Origin: Silurus meridionalis
Lineage: Eukaryota; Chordata; Actinopteri; Siluriformes; Siluridae
Direction of reading: 5' to 3'
DNA length: 64,000 nucleotides
Assembly (NCBI RefSeq): GCF_014805685.1
Contig: NC_060909.1
Span: 8,365,792-8,429,791, forward strand
Shown one piece after another: positions 18,021-31,110 of this stretch (the first letter of the stretch is position 1; every line of letters begins with the position of its first letter). The notes below the pieces were generated by a model. It had not been told where the DNA came from and did no database searches. It saw only the letters and a program-made list of their open reading frames with translations. Position numbers and translations under genes: made by a program.

Positions 18021-20829
18021 TCCTTCTGTCTCGTTCTGTCTCCCCAAGTGTGTGTACAGGCTCGCTTGCTTACATGAATGCCTTCGAGCATGCAAATGCA
18101 AATGCATCAAAGAAAAGCGTGAATAAAGATAGACTTGATAAACTTTGATTTGCATGTAAATTGTTTTTTTTTTCTATGTCTTTTTTTCAGATTTCTTTTA
18201 AGTTGAAGCATTTTGTTCTCTCTGTCTCTCTCTTTTCTTATTTCCAACTCAGTATAATTTCCCAACAGGATTATATTGAATTTGAATGCAACACTGAGTC
18301 ACAATCACTAGCACATACTTTAAAATGAAAGACATAACATTGACTATATGCTACTGTACAGAATAATTTAGTTCTAACCTAAATAACAGAATAAGAACAA
18401 GTTTTCCGACTAGACAGGATTACATTGAAACATGATGGTCTGAAGTAGCTTTAATCTCACAGTATATACATTTCTTAGGGCTTTTTTGCAGTTTACCTAC
18501 TTTGCATTCTATTTATTATTGCCTTTTTTAATTCAATGTTATTCTTCTTCTATCTTTTTCATTTTGTCTTGTTTTTAACTTATTTTATTAGTTAAGCATC
18601 TTGAATTGCCTTGCATATGAAATGCTATTTCTATTTACTTTTTTTGCCTTCCCTTACAGTCAGAAAAGTCTTACGAAAGTGAATTTCTAGATGCAGAACA
18701 ACTATGAAGTGTGTCAGGACACTTAAAAACTAGGTGGCATCTATTTTAATCCGAGATACTGATAAAAAAACATGATATTTCTGTCTTGTTTTTAACCTAG
18801 TAAAAGTCACTAGGGATTCCCTTAGCATGTCTTGCAGATCCAGAGAGAAATAATTTCATGTATTTCACATAATTATATTTGAAAATATGTCAAAATGAGA
18901 CTGTAGATTATTTGCTTGGATACAAAAATCATATTAAAATCATAAAATTCATATATTCATTCATCTTCAGTAACCACTTCTTCTTGGCTAAGGTTGTGAT
19001 AGATCTTTCTGATGTTTCTTTCTCATGATGGTGCTGCTGCCAGCTTTTTTTTTCTTTCCACTTTTGCCCCTGCATGTCTTTTGTATAAGGGGAATACTAA
19101 AACAGCCCTATGACACAATCTGTGTACTTGGACTGTAACACTGTGTTTTGGCTCCTGGTCTCATGCTCTGGACTCGGACTGGCAGTCCTTTGCCCATCAA
19201 CAGGCCAAAAAGGTCTTTTGGTGTTTCTGAGAGTGCTGGCCCGTTCATCTGGGTCATGTTAGAACTCGTGTCAACCCCTCAGATGCTCATCTGTTAGGGA
19301 CATGTTCCATATGTGTTCATGTGCTGCACCGCAACGGGACGCCTCCTCTGCTTTCATGCTCAACTCTCAGCCCTTATGCTCTTTTTTTTCCAGTTTGAAT
19401 GTGGATATGTGGGAGCGCACACTACAAAGTGAATCACAGTTCAGATGTCGTACAAGCATGCACAACAAAGCGAATGCTGGCCATGTTGGTTTTTCAAAAA
19501 ATGCCGAAAAGCTTATGTGCTGAGAATTGCACTGTTGCATCAAATATATGTTTGTGTGGTGAAGTGGGGTCAGATGTAACATTATACCATTCCTTTTTTT
19601 ACTAGATCTATTCTAAAATAGCAGGAATAAAGCTGCGCTTTCTGACACATTAGGTACACATTATGTTCACAGTTCAACTATTTTCAATAACTAAATAAAA
19701 TGTAATATATACTATAAGAAATAACTAATATTTCATAACTGGCTGCATTGTTTCTGTTTTCATAAATGGGTATGTATATGTTATATAAGTTAAAGCAAAT
19801 AAGCAAAATTGGACCCTCATTTTCTAAAGTTTTTGAGAGAAACCTATTTGTGTAAATTATTTGATTGTATATATTTGTACTATATTTGCCCAAGGTGAAC
19901 TCACTGCATAAATGCATAAATATTGAGCACTATATGATGCAAAAATACGTCAGTCATACTCGCTGATACATGCAGGTCTTTGAGCTTCATCCTCATGCTA
20001 CAACATTTGCAGGAAGGAAACATTTTTCCTAGTAAGATGAACTTCATATGTATTTTGTTAAATATCTTAAATTCTTGCTTCATTAGCGGCCACTCGGACT
20101 AACCAGTGTAACATGAAACTGGCATAGTTTGCTTTTATTTCTAATCAAAATGTAAACATCACAATCAGAATGTTCTTCAAATGAGGAAGTTGGTTTCATA
20201 AATTCTTCAAAGCTGTGTTTTTTTGTTGACAGGCAAAGGAGCATCCTCCTGAGCAATTGAAAGTCTTCACCTGACTCAAATCTAACATATACTCCATGTC
20301 AGGTTTTACAATGCAAATTCTCTTAAATCTTTATCTGACTGACTTCATGAATCAGTGTTCTCCATACAGAAACTGGCAAAAGTGAGATTTAGTTTATAAT
20401 GTATATAATAATTTATTTTGGCGTATTAAATCGGAAATACATTTTTTCATTATTAAAATTTGGTAGCTTTCCTGCAAGATTAGAGACATCCTTTCTATCT
20501 TTCTACTGGTAGGTTTAAGAGAAGCGTCAAATCAGCAGTCCCATAATGACATTGCAAGAACTTTAGTGTTGGGCAGCTTGAGCTACGATCACACTAAATC
20601 TTCGAATACGACCAAAGAATACTTTTACGATGTGTTGTATTTTCTTTGTGGCAGCAAAATTGTTGTGTGCAAAGGCAGCTGAAGAAAGCAGTTTTGGAAT
20701 GCGACTCAATCTGTTGGAAACAGAAGTTAATTTTGCTAAGTACTTCATAACAGTGCCGTTTTACACCTTGCTGTGATTACGTGATGGAAATATTCTGATT
20801 AATTATTGAACATGAATCCATCATCTTTT
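18015..20829. other. AT-rich gene-free DNA
   Basis: No coding sequence, RNA gene or recognised transposon. Short open frames at 19302-19605 have no recognisable motif. Confidence 0.5.
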
Positions 20830-21300
20830 ATTTATGTACGCATTAAGCAGCACTGGGACTCCCCTGGTACTGCGTAATTGTTGTTCCTTTGTGTCACTGC
20901 TCTGATTTCTGCTGTGACTGGTGAAGCGAAAGTGATGCATGATGGATCTAGGCCTTTGATTGATGCGTCGTGTGCGGATTTGAACCGGAACGGGCAACAA
21001 AATTATTGTCATTTAACGCTTTTTTGCTTTTCTCTGTGTCTCTTTTAGCAGCGACTTGTAAACACTGATGAAATAGCGCTTTCCATTACGGGTGCTGAGG
21101 GAAGACAGCTCATCTCCCATGGTTTCTTTCTGTCTCAATAATAGGTCCACAGCTGTAGTTAAAAAATTAATCACACTTCTTGGCAAGTCGGAAAGGTTAG
21201 ACTCCTTGCCCCGGAGATGTGATCATCTCGGCGGAGATGAGAGGAAATGCCTTTGATGAGAGAGGCATGTAAATGATTTGTGTGTCATAAGGGGACACCG
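20830..21300. promoter_or_regulatory. Candidate conserved non-coding element
   Basis: Non-repetitive, balanced-composition block with no open frame of note. Motif-like words include GATTGATG, AAAAAATTAATCACA and a near-palindromic GGAGATGTGATCATCTC at about 21212. It fits the look of a developmental enhancer in the presumed Iroquois desert. Assigned by composition and context only. Confidence 0.4.
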
Positions 21301-21564
21301 AAACACCATGCATGCCTAAACAGGGTTCCATGATTGTGCACATACACACACACATTTACACAGATGGAAATATAGATAAAGAAAAAAAGAGGAAGAGAGT
21401 AGGGAAGTGCAGATACGGAAATTAAGTGGGAGCACTCTCAATCATGGAACAATCAGACTGGTACTGACATTTAAATTAGCTCAGTACAGATTTTAATCTA
21501 AACACAGATGCACTGATATAAATGAAGACAGTGAGTGGCTCAATGTCTGTTCACGATGGATTTA

Positions 21565-21566
<2 letters not shown>

Positions 21567-21638
<72 letters not shown>

Positions 21639-21780
21639 AAGAGAAAGCAGCATCAGCCTGTGGCCTCCTTTGATTCTGTGTTTACTTTTTTTTTCTAACC
21701 AAATTCAAATATTGATGCCTTTCTGAGCCGTAGACAGATTACTCCCCAAGGCATCAAAAAGTATGAGCTTGTGTGTATGT

Positions 21781-21833
<53 letters not shown>

Positions 21834-21837
21834 CTCG

Positions 21838-21876
<39 letters not shown>
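21567..21876. repeat. (GA)n and (GT)n microsatellites
   Basis: GA tract at 21567-21638 and interrupted GT tracts at about 21769-21831 and 21839-21876. Confidence 0.95.
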
Positions 21877-21878
<2 letters not shown>

Positions 21879-21954
21879 CTGCAGATGAAATATGCATGGC
21901 TATTCCGAATTGCTTTTAGTTACTGTAAAATATTCACCCAGGTGTGCACTGGGT

Positions 21955-22135
21955 GCAGCTGACAAGCTGCCAGAAGAGATGAATTTTTCACCAATGTAAT
22001 CATCCTTGCTGAAAAAGCAATGGCAAACTGTGTGATTGCTCGTGACAAGGAATCCAAAATAATCACACTAACGTCTTAATGAGTTTAATGTGATTTATAG
22101 GTGAAGGAAACTTAATTTACACAGGTTGTAGGTGC
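21955..22135. promoter_or_regulatory. Candidate conserved non-coding element
   Basis: Contains AATAATCACACTAACG and TTAATGAGTTTAATGTG with several TAAT-type homeodomain cores in unique sequence. Assigned by composition and context only. Confidence 0.3.
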
Positions 22136-22171
22136 AGAGATAAGTGTTGCAAAATGTGTAGTGTGTGCATG

Positions 22172-22173
<2 letters not shown>

Positions 22174-22224
<51 letters not shown>

Positions 22225-22350
22225 AACTAAGCATTCAGTTCCTGTGAGCTTCCAAATCCTTTCCTCTACCTGACACAGAGTGGATATGTTCCCTCTCTCC
22301 AGGGGTCCTGTTCCCAAATGCTGCCTATCTGGCATTAGTATATTTATACT

Positions 22351-22408
<58 letters not shown>
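22174..22408. repeat. (CT)n and (GT)n microsatellites
   Basis: CT tract at about 22172-22223 and GT tract at about 22357-22408, separated by unique DNA. Confidence 0.95.
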
Positions 22409-22409
<1 letters not shown>

Positions 22410-23964
22410 TTGTCCCTCCTTAAAGTGTAAGCTTGTGTATCTACGTGTGTGTAAGAGTGAGATAACCTCATCAGCTTTATGTAGATGTGTTGTCCTGACG
22501 CTGACTACAGAGCAACAAACGGAGCAAAGTGTTTAGAGCTGCGAAACACCCAATGACTTTGGTGTAAAAGTTTGTACCCTTTAGACAACAGTAAAACAAA
22601 ATATAAAAGTATACATTATTTTATGAACAAAGGATGGCTAGTGTGTGTTAGGTCTAAAAAGTCTTTCTTTAATAACAAAAATTAAATGTTCAAATAGTCT
22701 CTTGCACTCTCTCTCAATAACAGTTACACTTTCTGGTCAGGGTTGCAGTGCATACAAATCCTATCCCAGAAACATTGTGTATAAATATTAATATTAGGAC
22801 AATAATTATATTGAATTTTACATTTCTTTATTTAGTTTTAGTATACACTCACTTAAAAAAAGCTCATCTGATAAATGATTATTTAGTAGTAGTAGTAGTA
22901 GTTTATTATTGTGTTTCAGTCAGACTGCTTCATTAAATGGCCTAATGATAAAATGAAAAATCGGATAAACATCCCTTTTTACAAAACTTATGTAAGTATA
23001 ATGAAACATGTTGTTTTCAGTTTACCACTGAGACACACTCTCCCTGTTAAATTATACCTTATACATTCATGAATTTAAGAGACACAATTTCACAGACACA
23101 GACAATATACACCATAAATGTATGCTTTAAATGAACATCCAGCTTTCTACATGAACATATTGTACCCAGAAACATCTGGATGCAATCTGCCTTTTGACCT
23201 TTTTCTAAAATACATTTTTTTTACCTGACACCTTGTGTTTAAATCAGATCCTGTCACCCCGAATGATCCTGTAGGTATCAATACAGTGCTGATATACTGT
23301 ACTCTCTTTCCTGTCACAACTTTCACACCAAAGTGAATTTCCTCTTCTGTTGTGAGGTTCACTCCTTAGATCTGAGAACTGCATGATCCAATAAAGCTAT
23401 GGCTTCATCACTTTACCCTGTTCACTCCCCACACCTTCTTTACAATATTGTTATATTACTTCCAATATTTGCAGCCTTGAATACAGGCCTATACCTCTAT
23501 CTCAGAAGAAACTATATTATTTAGGATACATACACTTGCCACTGACCTGGTACACTCAAGCAGACATTTTTGCACAGTTAATGTGTATCTTTTGTTTTGG
23601 GAATGTGAATGTTCTGTCTTTGTTACAGAAAACAACACACATATTTTACATTATCATATAAGTAAGTATGTGATCATGTGAAACTATGTGAAGATGCATT
23701 TGACTGTGGTGTGGCCTGAAATTGCACGCAAGTAGGTTTGTTCTATGTGTTCATATACTGCAGCACAAACACATTTTGCATTATAATTTTATACATTTGC
23801 AAATGAATTACATGAACTTTGAGGATGGATTTAGACTGTAATTAATATCAACTGTCTACTACAATGGCTCAGGACTGCAGGTTGCATTTAATCACTGCAC
23901 ACCTTAACAATAATGAACTTAAATGAATAGACATTCAGTGTTATTTAGATGAGAATAGGTTTCC
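22409..23964. other. AT-rich gene-free DNA
   Basis: No gene or recognised element. Short open frames on both strands lack motifs. Confidence 0.5.
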
Positions 23965-24175
23965 CTTTTGAGTCTGGTTCCTCTCAAGATATCTTCCTCA
24001 TATTATCAGGGAGTTTTTCCTACCTACAGTCACCACTGGCTCACTCATTAGGGACAAACTTACAATTATAAGGAGCAAACTTACATTATACATTCTTTTA
24101 TTACCATTACATTCTTTTTCTATGTAAAGCTGCTGTGAAACAATGCCCATTGTTAGAAGTGCTAAACAAAAAAAA
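23965..24175 (+). mobile_element. LINE-like 3' tail remnant
   Basis: GGTTCCTCTCAAGATATCTT, GGGAGTTTTTCC, CACTGGCTCACTCATTAGGG, GTAAAGCTGCTGTGAAACAA and a closing GCTAAAC(A)n match the order of words in a widespread fish retroposon tail, likely L2-clade LINE. Only the 3' portion remains, typical of 5'-truncated insertion. Confidence 0.6.
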
Positions 24176-25034
24176 AATTAATTATATTTAATTTAATTAA
24201 AGAAAACAATGTCTAGAAGCAGGCATAATAATTATATTTTATTCAAATTATTTGCATTTTTGCATTGTAGCATTTCAATTTATTTGTTTAGTTAAACTAA
24301 AAACTTGGTCATGGCTTGAATTTTTACTGTATAACACAAAACGTGTGTGCTTGCGTGCATGTGTGCGTGTATGCCTGTACATGCAAGCATACATGCAAGG
24401 ATGTTGCTGTGTCCGGTATGGCGTCTTCGCCTCCCCTGATTCCGGCAGGGTTTGATTTAAATCTAGCCTAAGTGGCCTCTCCTCTCAATCTTAACCATGA
24501 CCTGGCACGCCAACTCTCTCCCTCCCCGTCATTCTCCTCTCTCCCTCAGTGCTTCCCTTTTCCCCTCCCTCCTCTGCTCCCTCCATTCAGGATATTGAGA
24601 AAGACCTTTGACAGGAAGGGGAGGCCCGTGGGGTGTTAAGCAAGGATATGGTGCCCACTGTGATAGATTACTGTATCACCTTTCAGCTGTCAGGTACCCA
24701 AAGTCTGTTTCCTAGATGGAGAAATGTCAAAAACCACTCCATCAGCACTTTTCAGAGAGATTTTTTTTTTGTTTTGCTACAAAATGCACATTATTTTACA
24801 CAGTACAGTACTATATTAATAATGACATGGAAAGTAGAGATAATACAAAATAACCAAAATAACCAAAATAACCAAAGTGTCTTTTTTTATTTCAGCCAAA
24901 TGAATACAGCATGTATACAAGGAACAAAAAAAATTTCATTAAATATATTAACAAAGCAAACCTTTTCTAACCACTTCTAAATATATATAAATATATATTC
25001 TAGAAACTAGAATTATACAATGAATTAGATCATA
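24176..25034. other. Gene-free DNA with pyrimidine-rich stretch
   Basis: A C/T-rich segment at about 24475-24600 is followed by unique DNA. A three-fold AACCAAAAT direct repeat lies near 24851. No gene seen. Confidence 0.5.
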
Positions 25035-26203
25035 AGGTCATAAATAAGTATTCACAGTCTTTGTTCAATACTTTGGTAAAGCACATTTGGCACCCATTAC
25101 AGTCTTTTTGAGTATGATGCTACAAGCTATTTTTGGGCAGTTTCTCCCATTCTTCATTGCAGAACCTCTCACGCTGCATCAGGTTGGATGGGGAGCGTCG
25201 GTGCCCAGCCATTTTCAGATCTCTCCAGAGATGTTAATTCGGGTTCAAATCTGGGCTCTAACTGGGCCACTCAAGGACATTTACAGAGTTCCGTACCCAC
25301 TCTTTTGTTATCTTGGCTGTGTGCTTAGGATCATTGTCATGTTGGAAGATGAACCCCAGTCTGAGGTCCAGAGTGCTCTTAAGCAGGTTTTCATCAAGGA
25401 TGTATCTGTACATTGCTTTGCTGTATTTATCTTTCCCTCGATCCTGACAGTTCCTGTTGCTGAAAAACCTGCCCACAGCATGATGCTGCCACCACCATGC
25501 TTAACTGTAGGGATGGTATTGGCCAGGTGATAAACGGTGCCTGGTTTCCTCCAGACATGATGCTTGACATTCAGGCCAAAGTGTTCAATCTTTGTTTCTC
25601 ATGGTCTGAGAGTCCTTCAGGTGCCTTTTGGTAAACTCCAGGCAGGCTGTCATGTACCTTTTACTGAGGAGTGGTTTCTGTCTGGCCACTCTACCAGACT
25701 GATTGTTGTAGTGCTGCAGAGATGGTTGTTTTTCTGAAAAGTTCTCTCTCCAAAGAGAAACACTGGAGCTCTTTTAGAGTGACCATCAGGTTCTTGGTCA
25801 CCTCCCTGACTAAGTCCCTTCTTCCCTGATTGCTCAGTTTGACCAGGCGACCTGCTTTAGGAAGAGTCCTGGTGGTTTAAAAACTTCATGTCCAATCAAC
25901 TAAATTTACCACAGGTAGGATCCAATCAAGTTGTAGAAACATCTCAAAGATTAACAGTGGAAAGAGGATGCATCTGAGCTCAGTTTTGAGTGTCATGGCA
26001 AAGGCTGTAAATATTATGTGATTTTATTTTTTTTTTTTTACTTTTAATAAATTCGCAAAGATTTTAAACACACTTCTTTCAAGTTGTCATTATCAGGTAT
26101 TGTTTGTACATTTTTGAGGAAAGTAATGAATTTAATCAATTTTGGAACATAACAAAATGGTAAAAAAAGGGAAGCTCTCCGAATACTTTCCGGATGCACT
26201 GTA
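25035..26203 (-). mobile_element. Tc1-like transposon, same family as 14405-15440
   Basis: The right terminal repeat ends CTTTCCGGATGCACTGTATA near 26203; the left terminal repeat is missing. A minus-strand frame at 25258-25476 encodes [18 protein letters not shown] and NVLEWPS, the catalytic-core region of Tc1-like transposases. Other parts are frameshifted. It keeps the end that the 14405-15440 copy lacks. Confidence 0.88.
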
Positions 26204-27840
26204 TATATGATAAAGTTTTCAATTACATGTTTGCAAAATATTTTAATACATTGCTAACTAAAGTTCAAGAAAGAAACCAATTACATATCTGCTCTTCTTA
26301 CAGGAAGATGATAATTTAGGGCCTTGTTAAAAAGGTGGCCTAATCCCTGGATCTGTAATATGTCTCCAACTTTAAAGGTATTGGCATGTCCTGAGCCCGC
26401 AGAAGCTTGTGCAAAGTATATTGTCATCTGTAGAAGGATCCGACAGCATATGAATTATAAAAGAAAAAATGTACAGCACCCAAGCAGCAGCTATTAATAT
26501 GCAAGCAGAAGAGATGGCTTCAGTTTAATTTATATAAAATTCCCCAAAGAATCATTATTATTCCAGGGATCTTGCCAGCAACATTTGGCCTTTAAAGGAA
26601 TTAACTTTGTCTCCTTGCTAAGTACACCAATACATCAAGCTATAATCTCTGCAGTAGATGAATCGTATTTCAAATTATACAAGACGAATGTATTCGTATT
26701 TCATATTTTTCTAATTTTTCCTGTCTGACCATCTGTATGTATTAAGACTTACTAAGATTAATCTCTTGATCCTATTGGAGCAGGAGCCAGGTGTTTTTCC
26801 TAATACAAGCATGAGTAAATAAGGCTGAGTATCAAGACCTAATCCCTAGCATTATTTTTTATATTTCAGTAATGTATTTGGGACAGTGATTTCCCCGTCT
26901 TATACCAATGTCAGACTCGCTTTTGTGATTCCTGTGTGTGTATGTGTGTGTCTGAAATCCCATATGTGCTGCATTGTGAATATCAGTGGCGTATGAAATT
27001 GCTCTGCATGTCTCCAGATCGCAGTGCTAAATCATTTAAGAGCTCCATCCCCTTTGAATGAGGGATAAGGCTTGCTGTGGGTATGGGTGTGTGTTATAAT
27101 GTAAGATTGGGGTGTTTAGGATTTAAGAGGAAATGAATAGGTCAGCATTATCATTTATAATTATGGCTGCAAGAATGCCATGATTACTGTTTTACAGAAC
27201 AAGGAAGTAGATAATATTTGGTCAAAACAAAGGTGATACTAAAAGGCTGGTCCTTGGATAACAGCTACCTTGCATTGTCAGAAAATATTTATTTGTTAAC
27301 ATATTTGTTGATACTGTCTTTTTTCTGACAAGGATAGTAGAGCATGGATTTTATATTTTGCATAGTAACTTGGTTTAAATAACTTCTTATGATATCTAAA
27401 TTGTATTGGTCTGTTGTTTTGGCGTATACATTCAAAGTCTTTATGGATTTTTTTACTTTAAGCATAAGAGATTATTGGGCTAGTTCGATGTGTCTGGGGT
27501 TTACTCCTAAAAACCTGATTTTGTTACAAATTCTACCAATGAGTGGTTTGATGTCATTTAATTTTATTCTAAAGTAATTTTTATAGTTAAAAGGCTTTCA
27601 TGCTAACCTTAATCTAACCTTAACACATAAATAAACATACATTTGTACACAAATTGGACAGAATGAGACACAGATGATACAGAAAGGTTAAAAATAGGGG
27701 TGAGGCCACCCTTTTTATATTTGTTTATTCATATTACAGTAAACCAAATCTAACCACATTGTCCTCACTCACGCATAAACAAGTACTTAATTTTTATAAG
27801 AAACAGAGCAAAATATATTTATGAGATCCGTCCATGTGGA
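26204..27840. other. Gene-free DNA with one complex block
   Basis: The block at about 26380-26640 is unique and motif-dense (TTAATATGCAAGCAG, CAGCATATGAATTATAA) and is a candidate enhancer. The rest is AT-rich with no recognised content. Confidence 0.4.
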
Positions 27841-27843
27841 CGG

Positions 27844-27844
<1 letters not shown>

Positions 27845-27937
<93 letters not shown>

Positions 27938-27964
27938 ACATACATACATACATACATACATACA
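27845..27964. repeat. (CTAT)n-(CATA)n compound tetranucleotide repeat
   Basis: About 23 CTAT units followed by about 6 CATA units. Confidence 0.97.
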
Positions 27965-28079
27965 GACATAAATTTCTTAGTTTGTCAGTATACACTCAGC
28001 AGATTGCTCATGGTCATGTGAATCTCCTGTATAGAACAATAAAGTGTGATGATTAGGGTGGGCATTTGCAATATGAAAA

Positions 28080-28390
28080 TGAATTCCTCAGCTCTCACGA
28101 GGCTGCACCTGGGTCAGTGCTCACACAGCTCACACGCATGATGTAATTCATTCTCCGCATTATCTCAATAATGATATATGCCCAGGATTATGAATGGAGA
28201 TGTTTCCCCTGATGACAATTTAAATGGTATTCGAGAAGCCTTTTAGACCACTTTTGCCCTCCGTAATCCTGAAGGTGGCAATCAGGCTCCACCATGCCAA
28301 AAGAATCATACTGAAATCATAAAGATTATCTCGCTGTGGGAAAGACCCATGCTTTAATTTGCATGTAAAATAAATTCGGAGTTGGTTATA
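28080..28390. promoter_or_regulatory. Candidate conserved non-coding element
   Basis: Unique block with GATGTAATTCATTCTCCGCA, TGATGACAATTTAAATGG and CTTTAATTTGCATG (an octamer-like ATTTGCAT). No coding frame. Context and composition suggest an enhancer. Confidence 0.4.
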
Positions 28391-28676
28391 GGGCAAGTTT
28401 AATAAACTGTATATTTACTATTAGTAAAAGAGGAGATATTTGGTAAGAGTTGAAATGTATTGTTTATTGCTTGCATGTTGTAAATCTTTTATTATATTGC
28501 ATAATACTGCATAATCCACCCAGACATTTTAAAATTACATTCTCAAATCTGTTTTACTGTTTCCTACAATAAATACAAACAAATAAATTATAAAATGGTT
28601 ATAACATGGTTTATTAAATGACCAAGGCTTTAACACATTCATGTTAAAATGAAATTGTAGTAGTGTAAGCTTGCTC

Positions 28677-28738
<62 letters not shown>

Positions 28739-29490
28739 TTATTTATTTCTTTTTTTGGAGAAGTGGATTGCAGTTAAACCAGTTACTTTATTTTATTTTA
28801 TATTTTACTTATATATTTTATACTTTATTTTTGGCTATAGTTTTGCTGTTTGAAATCACATGTAGCTTGTCTTTTTACATGCTAAAATTGCTAATTAGCT
28901 TCTCTTACACTTTATTACACAAAATCGGTCACACTTCAAAATGTCTCTAAACTAACTCTATTTTTCATATTCATATTAGTTTATTACCCATAAGAACACT
29001 GACACTCTTTGACATGGTGACTTCAACTCTCATGCAAAGGTGCACAAATAAAATTTTCCTGACCAATTCCTTTGATATTCATGTACCTCTTTGTCAAAGG
29101 TTAGCTCTGAAGTCTGCTCAGAGCGTCAGTCTCTATTAAAGCGCTGTGAGTCTAAACACTAGGTGGATTTGTGTACACACATGTGTATGTTTCCATGCAT
29201 TTAAAATAAGATGTTGGCTGTCAGATGGCTAACTGCAGATGGGTGGATGTGTATCAGATTCTCTTTGAACTAAGAGCTCTAGCAGGACAGTGGGTTAGCA
29301 GAGCTCTGCATGGGGCAGCTGATTCATTCGTTCTTTCCCTCCTTCCTTCCGTCTTTACTCTCTCTCATCAGGATCTAGGCCTCTGAGCAGCACAAACAAA
29401 GATGATGCCAAGCAGCTTGAAACACCTCCAGTTTTGCTATCATGATAAAACTGAGGATCACATTCTGTTTATATATATATATATATATAC
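28391..29490. other. AT-rich DNA with (ATT)n repeat
   Basis: An (ATT)n tract spans about 28681-28738. No gene or recognised transposon otherwise. Confidence 0.6.
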
Positions 29491-29850
29491 ACAGTGGAAC
29501 CACGGTACTCGCAACCTCGATAGTTCACGGCTTTTTATGTGGAACCGGACTAAGAGTAACTTGCAAACAATCTATTCATTCGAGAGAAGCCGCGAGTGAT
29601 TTGAAAGTTCGGAGTAACATTTCAAAACAGAGTTTGTTTGAAAAACTATTTTATCATTGTATTATTAATTTAAAGTAGTAAATAAAACATTTATGCCAAG
29701 TAATTTTACAATTTTTGTTGACAGTACAGTACATGTACAATTCCCCTTGAAAAAGGAACCATCAAAAGAAGAGAGTCAAAACCTTGTGATTTTTTGTTAC
29801 TCTTGAGAGGTCATAGAACATAACCCCCAGGAGTATCGAGGTTGCACTGT
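29491..29850. mobile_element. Mariner-like MITE
   Basis: Left end ACAGTGGAACCACGGTACTC and right end GAGTATCGAGGTTGCACTGT are imperfect inverted repeats (about 30 bp), set in TA-rich flanks. The 360-bp interior has no coding capacity. A TA target and an ACAGT terminus fit the Tc1/mariner superfamily. Confidence 0.7.
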
Positions 29851-29869
29851 ATATATAATGTATTTTTTT

Positions 29870-31110
29870 CCAAGCCGTCAGCATGATTTCTGACGCACGT
29901 CCAAGCCTTTTATAATCCCTCTGTCCATTAGCTTGGTCTGAATGGCCTTGATTAAAGTGTGTGATTGGGAGCACATGGTGGCTGAGTGGAGTGTGTGTTA
30001 CCCGTTTCTTTCACACGGAAAGGTGCACAAGGGGAAATTGCAGAGTTTTGCCGTGCTGTAAGCTGACTCCTGGGGCCGATTTCCTGTGCTTGCTTTGCAC
30101 GCGTGGCCTGCCGGCTGCTCCGTGCTGGGACGGAAACGCTACACACGCAGGGACCAAATCAAGCCTGGCAGCTCAGTAGAGCCACTAATCTCTGTGTATA
30201 CACTGTGTGTATTGAAGTCAGAACTGAGAAAGCACTACTGTTAAAATGCCAGTGCCTGGCCTGTCTCTTTATTGAGTTTGTGGTATAAACACAACATTAT
30301 CAAAGGCATCTCTTAGAAACGCCCCCTTGCATACCACTAAAAAGTTGATATTTTTGAAGTGATGACTAGTGAATGGGTTTTGTCAACAATTCTACAATCA
30401 ACATTGGTTTATAAATGTAGGAAATATGACAGTAGTATATATGAATATGATGAGTGAAGAAACTTAATAAAAGCATATTGTCACTGGATTGTATAAAGCT
30501 CTGATATTGTGTGTGCATCCGTGCATGTATGTGTGCGTGTGCGTGTGTGTGAGTGTAGGGTTAAAACAACTTAAGCACTATGCACACTCCCAACTGCTTA
30601 TGGCCTGGGTGAAAGATGAAAAGTTTTCCGGACTTGTATCCGTTCTTTCCCTGCCGGTAATCTCCCACAAGCCCTGTAATCCCACGCTGCATGCAGATTC
30701 TACCAGCATGAATATTACTGTTCATATTCTTCAATTCTCTTCTCATACTTCTGACGAGATGTCCTACGCACCGTGTTCTACCGGGAATTAAGTGTACTAC
30801 ACAGGATTCGTCAAATACGCAGACTTTTTCCCTCTCTGAAGGTTTAGGTTGAGCTCGGAGGTTCGAGCTGTTGTTTAAAGAATGCCGTGTAACCCACACT
30901 AGCTCTTGAACGCCATGTTTTTCATAAACACATGACACGAAAGCTCAGATGTGTGGGGGACGCCGAAAGCCGCAGCTCAGGTGCTGGATCGGTGGCAGAT
31001 GAAACTTGAGGAGGAGGAAAGCAGATTTAAGTTGTCCTTGGAGGTGATACCTGTGCCAGCTCTGTGTGGCAGCCCTGCGGGAGGAACCTAGAGATCAATG
31101 TAATGCTCAT
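29870..31110. other. Gene-free DNA with GC-richer stretches
   Basis: Stretches at about 29870-30180 and 30590-31110 are more GC-rich and complex than their surroundings. Overlapping frames on both strands (for example 30561-30938 minus, 125 codons) show no domain or exon-like boundaries, so I read them as non-coding, possibly regulatory. Confidence 0.4.

Noticed and set aside
20940..21000. tRNA gene or tRNA-type SINE on the minus strand (GGTTCAAATCC-like B box)
   Set aside because: No A box or cloverleaf could be traced around it.
25087..25530. Plus-strand 147-codon frame, the longest in the window
   Set aside because: Antisense of a Tc1-like transposase; the minus strand carries the DDE core motifs.
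27845..27964. CRISPR-like array at the tetranucleotide repeat
   Set aside because: No spacers; it is a simple (CTAT)n-(CATA)n microsatellite in a vertebrate genome.
30561..30938. Minus-strand 125-codon frame as a gene or exon
   Set aside because: No recognisable domain, no clear splice sites, and competing frames on the other strand.
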